A stretch of 64,000 nt of DNA from Owenia fusiformis (taxonomy: Eukaryota; Annelida; Polychaeta; Sabellida; Oweniidae): NCBI GenBank assembly GCA_903813345.2, contig CAIIXF020000001.1, positions 32,918,866-32,982,865 on the forward strand, given 5' to 3'. The notes below the pieces were generated by a model. It was given only the letters and a program-made list of their open reading frames with translations. It did no database searches and was not told the origin of the DNA. This document shows positions 54,511 to 64,000 of the stretch, one piece after another (positions within the stretch are counted from its first letter, which is position 1; every line of letters starts with the position of its first letter). A program made the position numbers and the translations under genes.

Positions 54511-56389
54511 AAGCTTAACTATGGCCTTTTTGAATTTTTTGTTTAGTACACTATGAGATACTGTTTTTGTCTTAAACACTGACTAAGGTTTTCAAAATGA
54601 TTTTGAAAATAAAATTTGTCAAAGCGCGAGTACACTAGTTAATGCCATTTCCTGACACTTCATGTTAAAATTAAAAAACAGTTCAACATTAATATTAGCT
54701 ACAGCAACAAAAAGACTACATGAAGATGCATGTAGAAATAATCTTGATTTACTTCATTAAATAATCAAAATTTAATCAAAGTGATATCATATTTGAAGTC
54801 TACATGTAAAATTGCATCTAAAAATGTGGTTTAAAAAAGTATTTATCAACTTTGAAAAAATAATTTTCTTTGAAAATGTGACTTCTAGGTCGGGGGTATT
54901 CCCTATTGACCCCATGTTATAAAATCACTTAAAGTAAAATATCGTTTATTGTGTTAGACAGCCACACAATATTTTCTTTTACTGGACATATTTTCAATTG
55001 TATAATTATGCGACACATAAGGGTGACACGAAAAATGATCCACTTAATCTGATGAATATTCAACTTTAAGGGAACCTTCTTTTATATTACCTGCCATGTT
55101 AATTTACCAAAGAGTTTTGCTATTATATAATAAAGAGTATTTTTGGGAACATAAAATGAATACCCTGTTGGATTACAAAGTTTAGAAAACTGATTTGACT
55201 CATTAGAGATATACACAATCATGATTTTTTTTAAGAATACAATTGATCACACCTTTCCCCCTCCCCAACCCCTGGCTTAGCCAATGCTAATGACAAAACC
55301 AAGACATGTTGAATACATATAGAAATCTGAAAATGCCCATGCTTTAAAACAACTACATGTACATAGTTACAGTATATTTCTGCTATTATAGAAAAGAAAC
55401 ATAAGAAAAATGATATTCAAAAATTTCAAGCCAATGACTTTTCTTAGAGTTGGTAATATCAAATAGTTTACAGTGCTTCATTTAAATGTGTTGCATTGTC
55501 GGCCATTTTGGTCGGATGGCTAATTAAAGTCAGCCATTTTGGTCGGATAGCTAATTAAGTCGGCCATTTTGGTTGAATGGCTAATTACTTTGTTATTGTT
55601 ATTATTTGCATTGACAGTTGTCATGCCAACTGGTAAATGATAATTTGAAAATAATTTTACAAATGCTGTTTCCGGATATTAACATTTTTTGCGATTTTTG
55701 CTTTATATGATAAAAAGTTTTAGCTAATTTAAAAAATGAGAATTTACCATGTGGCATTGATTTCTTAATCTTGGGTCTAATTCCTCTTAGAGCTCATTTA
55801 ATAAAATCCTGAAAAGTGAAATATCTTGTACTGAAAAGATGATATTTGACACTCGCTTAATCCAAAGAATAAATAAAATGCATGATGAACTTTTAAAGAA
55901 GTCTTATGTCCTTAAACTTCAACTAAAATTAGCAAGATAAGTGAATTACTAATCTTAAGTTTGATCTTCATAGTGTGAAAATCAAAATAAGCAAGATAAG
56001 TAGTTTTCCCAATCAAATAAAAACCTAAGAATCATAAATCTTTTCAATGAGTCAGATGTATAAAATAAGCTTGATCGGAGACTATGTTCTCAATAAGTTA
56101 TACAAGTAACAAAACTTAAAAGGCCGTCAGACTCTTTGTTATTTTAAGACAAATATAATCAGAGCAATCAGACATCCCAATCAAATTCTTGTCTGTGCTT
56201 TTTAACATTTAGTAAAACATTACACAAGGTTTGATGCCTGTTTATCTACTATTTCTGCCTTCAATTTTATCTTATATTCAGGCTCTTTGCATCACAAAAT
56301 TAAAATATTTTTTTATTTTTATAATTATACCATTTATTCCAATATTCCAAAGCATTCAAATCTAACTTCAGTCCAGACTTATATTTGAT

Positions 56390-59300
56390 TAACCCCCCCC
56401 CCCCCCTCCCTTCCACCAGTACATCAATCTAGATATCAGCAAAAACTAAACAAAGACTCAACAGTAAATGTTATTCAATAATGTTTAACTTGCACATAGT
56501 TTTGAATTATGCCCAATTCTCCCTTTCGCGATTCGCTCTTTGAATCAGAACGTTCGCAAATATGTACTGAAAAAGCACTCAAAAAGGACAAAATTTGATT
56601 GGTCAATATTTTCGGTGACCCGAAAGTTCTAAATCAAACTAATTACGCAATTTTGTGTTTACCCCCGCACGCTAAATAAAACAATGACAACATCGGAAGT
56701 ATTCTTCTTTGTCATTGCTTTAATAGTCAGTATACCGAGTTTAATCAATAAAAGATTGTACAATGAACAACAAATTCGGAAACGAGTACTATAGATTTGC
56801 TTTCGGACCACTGAACAGATTGACCTAGATAATAGCGAGGCTTCTTCTTTGGTCTACTGCTCAGTTATTTGTTGGTTTTCAACGTAACTCTATGATGAAA
56901 TTTGAAGATGAATACTTTTATTCAGTTGTTGCATCGATGTTGCAGTTTGTAGTGCGGTAAGATTGACATGAAAGTATTGAAAGTCGAATGGAATTGTTTT
57001 TTCCAATATGGCGACTAGTCAACTGATCATGTGACCTTCTCTTCCGGAATATTTACTCACTTTTCAATCATCGTTTTCACCACGCTATGAATCAATACAA
57101 TGAAAAAATAGCTGTTATATTAAGATTAATAAGAGATCAATCGTTTCTAATAATTTTTTCTGTACCCTCGTACGGGAATATGAACGAATATATCGTTTGA
57201 AAAATAGGTGTGAAAATCCCCATGTAAAACCTATGAGGGTTAAAACAAGGAAGTATAAATTTGTTCCTCCGCGAACTGCATCATGGGAAATAATTTGACC
57301 TTATAAGGAACGATTTTCGCCTCTCCTCTTTTGAAGAGGGAACAGCGATTTCAAGAATTGTCCTAACCTTAGTCTAAACTAATATTTGTTTTAACCCTCC
57401 TCCCCCTTTTACCAGTACATCAATCTAGATATCAACAAAAACTAAATAAAGACTCAACAGAAACAGAAATAAAGACTTATTTCAATTTCAGTAAATGTTA
57501 TTCAGTAATGTTTAAGTTGCACACAATTTTGAATGATGCCCAATTGTTCAGTCCTAACTTCAATCCAAACTAATGTTTGATTTTGGTTTGATTTGATTCT
57601 ACCAGAACATTAATCTAGATATCAACATAAACTGAAATAAAGACTTCAATTTCAGTAAATGTTATTCAGAAGTCTCTGTTTTACTTGCACATAACTATGA
57701 ATTATGCAAAAGCACTCAGCCCTGACTTCGGTCCATGGGCTCTTTTTTTAAGAATACAATTGATAACACCTCCCCCACCCCGTGGCTTAGCCAATGCTAA
57801 TAACAAGACACAGTAATACATGGTAGAAACGTGAAAATGTCTTATATGCTTTAAAACAACTACTAGTTATATATACATCATTATAGACAAGTAATATAAA
57901 AAATTTCTAATCAATCTCAATAAGCTGATATTCAAAAGTTTAAAGTTCTATGACTTTCTTTTGGTAATATCTAATACTTTACATTGCTTCAATTAAATGT
58001 GTTGCATTGTCGGCCATTTTGGTCGGATGGCTAATTAAAGTCGGCCATTTTGGTCGGATAGCTAATTAAGTCAGCCATTTTGGTTGGTTGGCTAATTACT
58101 TTTTTATTGTTATTATTCGCATTGATAGTTGTCATACCAACTGGTAAATGATAACTTGAAAATAATTTTAAAAATGCTGTTTCCAGATAATAAATTTTTT
58201 TGCGATTTTTGCTTTATATGATAAAAAGTTTTAGCTTTTTAAAAAATGAGAATTTACATGTGGCATTGATTTCTTAATCTTGGGTCTAATTCCTCATAGA
58301 GCTCATGTTATAAAATCCTGAAAAGTGAAATATCTTGATAACTACTGAAAAGATGATATTTGACTAATAAGATTTACAAATCTTTAGAGATAGTTTGATG
58401 TTCTAGTGTGAAAATCAAAATTAGCAAGATAAGTGGTTTTCTAAAAATTAGCAAGATAAGTGGTTTTCTAAACCAAACAATTCTTTTCTTTGCTTCTTAA
58501 CATTTAGTAAAACATTACACAAGGTTTGATGCCTGTTTTATCTACTATTTCTGCCTCCAATTTTATCTTATATTCAGGCTATTTGCATCACAGAAGACCA
58601 AGTGGTCTCTTGTGCATTTAAAAAATTAAATCATTCTTTCATTTTTATAATTATACCATTTATTCCAATATTCCAAAGCATTCAAACCTAACTTCAGTCC
58701 AAACTTATATTTGATTAAACCCCCCTCCCTTCCACTAGTACATCAATCTAGATATCAGCAAAAACTAAACAAAGACTCAACAGTAAATGTTATTCAGTAA
58801 TGTTTAACTTGCACATAGTTTTGAATTATGCCCAATTGTCCTAACCTTAGTCTAGACTAATATTTGTTTTAACCCCCCCCCCCCTTTACCAGTTCATCAA
58901 TCTAGATATCAACAAAAACTAAACAAAGACTCAACAGTAAATGTTATTCAGTAATGTTTAACTTGCACATAGTTTTGAATTATGCCCAATTGTCCTAACC
59001 TTAGTCTAAACTAATATTTGTTTTAACCCTCCCCCCCCTTTACCAGTACATCAATCTAGATATCAACAAAAACTAAATAAAGACTCAATAGAAACAGAAA
59101 TAAAGACTAAACTAATATTTGTTTTAACCCTCCCCCTTTACCAGTACATCAATCTAGATATCAACAAAAATTAAATAAAGACTCAACAGAAACAGAAATA
59201 AAGACTTATTTTAATTTCAGTAAATGTTATTCAGTAATGTTTAAGTTGCACACAATTTTGAATGATGCCCAATTGTTCAGTCCTAACTTCAATCCAAACT

Positions 59301-61170
59301 AATGTTTGATTTTGGATTGATTTGATTCTACCAGAACATCAATCTAGATATCAACAGAAACTGAAATAAAGACTTCAATTTCAGTAAATGTTATTCAGAA
59401 GTCTCTGTTTTACTTGCACATAACTATGAATTATGCCAAAGCACTCAGCCCTGACATAGGTCCATGGGCTCTTTTCGTAGAGCCCATGTTTAGTCCAGAC
59501 TAATATTTGGGTTACCCCCCCCCCCTCCTTCAACCAGTACACCAATATATTAATCAACAGAAACTAAAATTAAGGATTATTTCAGTTTCAGTATAAGTTA
59601 AAATTTTATGTGGCTTCTAGGTCAGGGAGATTCCCCATTGACACCATGTTATAAAATCACATAAAGTGAAATATCTATTCTAGGGTTGGACATATAATAT
59701 ATTCTTTTACATATCTTCAATTGTATAATTATGATACACATAAGGGTTAAATGAAAACTGATATTCAGGTTAAGAGAACCTTCTTATATACCTGCCATGT
59801 TAATTGACCCAAGATTTTTGTTACAAAGTACAACAAAACTGATTTGACTCATTAGAAATATACATGTACACAATTGTGATTTTTTAAGAATACAATTGAT
59901 AACACCTCCCCCATCCCCTGGCTTAGCCAATGCTAATAACAAGACATATTTAATACATGGTAGAAACGTGAAGATGTCTTTTATGCTTTAAAACAACTAC
60001 TAGTTATATATACGTCATTATAGACAAATAATATAAAAAATTTCTAATCAATCTCAATAAGCTGATTTTCAAATGTTTAAAGTTCCATGACTTTTCTTTT
60101 GGTAATATCTAATAGTTTACATTGCTTCAATTAAATGTGTTGCATTGTCGGCCATTTTGGTCGGATGGCTAATTAAAGTCGGCCATTTTGGTCGGATAGC
60201 TAATTAAGTCGGCCATTTTGGTTGGATGGCTAATTACTTTGTTATTGTTATTATTTGCATTGACAGTTGTCATGCCAACTGGTAAATGATAATTTGAAAA
60301 TAATTTTATAAATGCTGTTTCCGGATAATAACATTATTTGCGATTTTTGCTTTATATGATAAAAAGTTTTAGCTTTTTAAAAAATGAGAATTTACATGTG
60401 GCATTGATTTCTTAATCTTGGGTCTAATTCCTCATAGAGATCATGTTATAAAATCCTGAATAGTGAAATATCTTGATAACTACTGAAAAGATGATATTTG
60501 ACTAATAAGATTTACAAATCTTTAGAGAAAGTTTGATGTTCTAGTGTGAAAATCAAAATTAGCAAGATAAGTGGTTTTCCAAACCCAACAAAAACCCAGG
60601 GGGTTCACTGTAAACTTGGAATCACAAATCTTTCCAATGAATCAGATGTATGAAAAAAGCTTGATAGTAGACTATGTTCTTTAAAACAGTATACAAATAA
60701 GTGATTTAGAGATATTCATAGTGTGAAAATCAAAATAACCAAGATAAGTGGTTTTCCCAACCAAACAAAAAACTAAGAATCATAAATTTTTCTACTGAAT
60801 CAGATGTATAAAATAAGCTTGATCTATGTTCTCTGAAAAGTTATATAAGTAACAAAACTTAAAAGGCCATCAGGCTCATTGTTATTTTAAGACAGTTTAA
60901 TCAGAGAAATCAGACATCCCAATCAAATTCAATTCTTGTCTGTGCTTCTAAGTAAAACATAATAAAAGGTTTGATGCATGTTTTATCTTACTATTTTCTG
61001 CCCACAACTTTATTTTATATTCGAGCAATGTGCGTTATTGAAGACCAAGAAATCTCTTGTACATTTAGAAATTAAATCGTTTTTTCATTTTATATAACTA
61101 CAGTTATTACCCCCCCCCCCCCCCCTTCTACCAGTACATCAATCTAAATATCAACAGAAACTAAAATAAA
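56390..61170 (+). repeat. Poly-C plus ATCAATCTAGATATCAAC modules (at least eight)
   Basis: A C-rich tract (6-17 Cs) followed by 'ACCAGTACATCAATCTAGAT' and 'AACTAAA.AAAGACT' occurs near 56,394, 57,398, 58,720, 58,873, 59,026, 59,128, 59,510 and 61,110. Spacing of about 100-155 bases in the 58.7-59.2 kb cluster suggests local tandem expansion. Confidence 0.75.
56519..57355. mobile_element. 837-bp insertion with AATT target-site duplication
   Basis: The tandem unit reads ...TTATGCCC-AATT-GTCCTAACC at uninterrupted sites (58,835 and 58,990). Here it reads TTATGCCC-AATT-CTCCCTTTCGCG ... GATTTCAAG-AATT-GTCCTAACC. The insert is richer in CpG and promoter-like motifs (ATATGGCGAC, CTTCCGG, a GATCATGTGAC box) than its surroundings. 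TIRs are weak at best; no ORF. Confidence 0.75.
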
Positions 61171-61397
61171 GACTTGTTTCCATTTCAGTAAATGTATTCA
61201 GTAGTCTGTACCTTACTTTCATTCTTGTTTAAATCATGCCTAAGCATTCAGTCCTTTTCTCCAGACTTATATTTGGGCAACCCCCCTCCCCTCCCCACAG
61301 AATCAGAGGTGATAAACCTGTCCAAGATTTTTCAAGAAAATGCATTGAAGACCCAGTTTTCAAGTGATTTCAGGCAAAACATATAATGTAAACTCCC

Positions 61398-61605
61398 TGG
61401 AATTATAGAAATCTAAAGTCCCTTGGCAAACGAAAAGCTGGCTGTGCCATACCCTATAATTGGGATGGAGGTGGGGGGGGGGGGGGTGAAAACCCAGGAA
61501 TTTAAGAAATCTAAAATCCCTTGGCAAAAGAAAAGCTGGCTATACCCGATCATTGGGATGGAGTTTTCTGCTTGAAAATTTTTAAAAACTGCTGGATAAT
61601 TTGAA
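61398..61605 (+). repeat. ~105-bp direct duplication with poly-G
   Basis: 'AGAAATCTAAA(G/A)TCCCTTGGCAAA' and 'GAAAAGCTGGCT' occur twice. The first copy is followed by a G-tract of about 14-16 bases, the inverse of the poly-C tracts on its left. Confidence 0.7.
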
Positions 61606-61760
61606 AAACCTGGAGTGAACCAAAATATCACTTCTGTTTTATGAAATCATATTATTTAAGAATTACTCAAATTGTATTAATTGTCTGAAAAAAGATGTGA
61701 ATGTTCCCTTTTTACAACAGTGAAACATGAAATTTCAATGAGGTAAAAAATGTATCCATG

Positions 61761-62284
61761 GAATAGAAAGTATACATTGTGATCTATCAGTCTCCTATTA
61801 TGTATATATCAGCTGAATCTTAAGCTGGAATAGAAAGTATACATTGTGATCTATCAGTCTCCTATTACGTATATATCAGCTGAATCTTAAGCTGGAATAG
61901 AAAGTATACATTGTGATCTATCAGTCTCCTATTATATATCAGCTGAATCTTAAGCTGGAATAGAAAGTATACATTGTGATCTATCAGTCTCCTATTACGT
62001 ATATATCAGCTGAATCTTAAGCTGGAATAGAAAGTATACATTGTGATCTATCAGTCTCCTATTATATATCAGCTGAATCTTAAGCTGGAATAGAAAGTAT
62101 ACATTGTGATCTATCAGTCTCCTATTACGTATATATCAGCTGAATCTTAAGCTGGAATAGAAAGTATACATTGTGATCTATCAGTCTCCTATTACGTATA
62201 TATCAGCTGAATCTTAAGCTGGAATAGAAAGTATACATTGTGATCTATCAGTCTCCTATTATATATCAGCTGAATCTTAAGCTG
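61761..62284 (+). repeat. 67/63-bp satellite, eight units in a B-C pattern
   Basis: Eight almost identical units starting GAATAGAAAGTATACATTGT at 61761, 61828, 61895, 61958, 62025, 62088, 62155 and 62222. Lengths are 67, 67, 63, 67, 63, 67, 67 and 63. The only real variation is at TATTA(TGTA/CGTA/-)TATATC, and the order is A-B-C-B-C-B-B-C. No spacers, so not CRISPR. Confidence 0.92.
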
Positions 62285-62289
62285 AGTCA

Positions 62290-63480
62290 GTTTCAATTAT
62301 AAATTGTTGCATATAGATCCCACAATAAGTATTTTTAGTTAAGTTATGATTCTATTCTCTTAAGATCATATGTCTCCTGTCTTAAGTTAGAAAAAACAAA
62401 TATACAAGTAATTGTTTTCACTAAAGAGTGTTGTGATAAAAAGCCCTGGGTAAAAACCTAAAGGATTATTAAAGGACTAAAGGATAATTAATTCATGGTC
62501 CTGATTATAAGTCTTCTGTTACTCTTAATTCAGTGGTAGTAATTGCAATGTCTACCTGGTCACTGTCATCAAGGACTCAGACAGGATATGTCTGGTCATG
62601 TATGACTGTTATTGTTATGATAGGGATTAAGGTCCAATAACATAGACATTACATGTATTTCACTTATTTCAATTTCAGTGAATGTTATTCAGAAGCTTTT
62701 GTTTTACTTGCACAATCGGCTTTCAATTAGAATTATGCCTTATTCAGTCTTTACTTCAGTCGAGACTTATAGTCCCTGAGCCGATTTTTCTAAGAGCTCT
62801 AGATAAGGAGTTGATTGCCCAGGTGTCGGCCACAAAAACCAACTACTGCAGTGTTCTACATATATTGTCTACACTGGGTTATGGTATATTTTTCTGGTAA
62901 CAGAAACTTTCATTTAGAAAATGAGGATTTAGGCAAGTGGTATTGACTTAACATGGGGGTACATCCACTATGGACTTATCATAGGGATATCATCATATTC
63001 CAAAGCCACCATAGATACCCGCAGAGATATTTGTTTGGGTAAAGTTTCTATCACCCTGTACCTTTTATACATGCCACATTACCTTTATTGAAGCATTAGA
63101 CAGTGTTTTATTACTGAAACACCAAAACATTGGGCCATGCAGATTTTTACTATTGCAGACATTTGCACCCTTTGGGTTTCATCTTATTGTCATTTTTCAA
63201 ATTTTATGTTCTCTTGCTCATCTAAAGTTCTTCATTTTTATCAAAATCAATTGATATCATACTTTGAATGCAGTTATATGGTAAAAAGTAGAAAATATAT
63301 ATCATTAAAAGTTGTTTATATAAGGCAACCTTGTGTGACCCCATTTTAGAGGCAAAAGCCCCTGTTAGAATTGATTGATCTCCGAAAGGTTAACTTTTAC
63401 CCCTCTCCAATATAGATGTACAGTAATTACATTGTGGACATGCATTAACATCAACATTTCTTCAGACATACTTCTACATG
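62290..63480. other. Non-repetitive stretch, no gene seen
   Basis: A plain AT-rich stretch. A segment near 62,670-62,700 ('TTCAGTGAATGTTATTCAGAAG') is a remnant of the poly-C module. No SLC20 N-terminal exon on the minus strand was found. Confidence 0.5.
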
Positions 63481-63489
63481 TTCTACGGT

Positions 63490-64000
63490 CATTTCACTGA
63501 ATTAAAACTCATGATGGTTGCAATTGTAAAAATGTTCAATGATTGAATGCGACCATTGCAACCATTGCAGATTTCAATGAGTAATGGTTGTAGATGGTTG
63601 CATTTAAAAATGCAATGATCACATGTTAATGGTTGCTTAACCATTGCAAATTGTGAAATTCTAATGGTTACAGCCGATGGTTGCACAATGATTGCATGTC
63701 ATTTTGCAATGGTTTTTCCTTTGATCTAAATGGTTGAAGCAATCATTAATCGATGATTGCTTGCGATGGTTTGTTTTCGGAATTTCAAGGTCGGATTTTT
63801 TATAAGGGCATTTTCAACTCTGACCAATTTTAGACTTGACACTCTTCTTAGAGTTCTTTTTAGCAATGAAAGACCATGGTATTTGATGGTCAGGTTTGAC
63901 AATGAAATGCTATGAAATACAATCAACCACGAAATGCAATGATATGCCATGATAAATGATAGTTATGATTTTGGCAATGAAATACCATGGTATGACCATA
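63490..64000. repeat. TGCAATGGTTG then ATGCAATGATATGCCATG arrays, right arm
   Basis: 63,515-63,775 repeats TGCAA(T/C)(G)GTTG, the inverse of the left CAACCATTGCA array. 63,785-63,812 carries GGAATTTCAAGGTCGGATTTTTTATAAGGG, the inverse of 53,709-53,740. After 63,860 come GAAATGCAATGA/CCATGGTATTT repeats. The window ends inside the arm. Confidence 0.78.

Larger units (their letters stand above)
54880..61190 (+). repeat. Large tandem-duplication block (three ~2-kb units)
   Basis: Anchors such as 'TTGCATTGTCGGCCATTTTG' recur at 55,491, 58,002 and 60,140; each carries three sub-repeats of GGCCATTTTGGT(C/T)G(G/A)ATGGCTAATTA. Other shared segments include 'TGATGCCTGTTTTATCTACT', 'GCTTAGCCAATGCTAAT' and the poly-C/CCAGTACATCAATCTAGATATC module. 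The first spacing is larger because of the 837-bp insertion at 56,519. All frames are heavily stopped. Confidence 0.8.
52780..64000. mobile_element. Giant mirrored element (>=11.2 kb), right end outside window
   Basis: Left arm: a CCATGGTATACC/ATTGCATTTCATGG array (52,790-53,705), then 'CCTTATAAAAATTCCGACCT', then a CAACCATTGCAA array (53,747-53,940). Right arm in reverse order and orientation: TGCAATGGTTG array (63,515-63,770), then 'GGTCGGATTTTTTATAAGGG' (63,790-63,810), then a GAAATGCAATGATATGCCATG array to the end. The ~9.5 kb between holds tandemly duplicated non-coding DNA. No transposase, polymerase or other gene was recognised. Element nature is inferred from symmetry only. Confidence 0.5.

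Noticed and set aside
61761-62284. Regular array considered as CRISPR
   Set aside because: Units are contiguous with no spacers, in an intron-rich animal genome.

Overview
This window is animal nuclear DNA: AT-rich, intron-rich and crowded with degenerate transposons. It holds two recognisable protein-coding genes in convergent orientation, each assembled here from exons that join in frame through GT..AG splice sites. The organism is probably a marine invertebrate, and a mollusc or other lophotrochozoan is my best guess. That guess rests on general knowledge of repeat styles (GGAC microsatellite tails, nested fold-back MITEs, CCATGG/CAACCATT arrays) and not on any diagnostic gene.

Layout. 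1-4.1 kb: fold-back repeats, a RecQ-helicase-like fragment and a tRNA-like Pol III box pair. 4,205-11,008 (+): a complete three-exon TTC32-type TPR gene of 137 residues; its 6 kb first intron is almost wholly nested palindromes and MITEs. 11.0-22.9 kb: no convincing gene; it holds a 1 kb minisatellite, a TTAA-flanked Kolobok-like transposon, a long-TIR element and members of an 'ATCCCANCGAAC' repeat family. 22,948 to beyond 49,121 (-): the 3' eleven exons of an SLC20 (PiT) sodium/phosphate cotransporter. These encode 437 residues, covering the large cytosolic loop and the second PHO4 domain. The N-terminal exons must lie past the window's right end. Its introns carry a LINE fragment, a mariner-like element, a duplicated 1.4 kb element and several nested TIR elements.

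52.8-64 kb: no exon seen. The region looks like one very large mirrored structure. A CCATGGTATACC array followed by a CAACCATTGCAA array at about 52.8-53.9 kb reappears in reverse order and orientation at 63.5-64.0 kb. About 9.5 kb of tandemly duplicated non-coding DNA lies between the arms. This is the best candidate in the window for an undescribed element.

Functionally the two genes are unrelated: a small TPR scaffold protein and a plasma-membrane phosphate importer. What they share is heavy intronic loading with self-complementary DNA, so their pre-mRNAs should form long double-stranded RNA.
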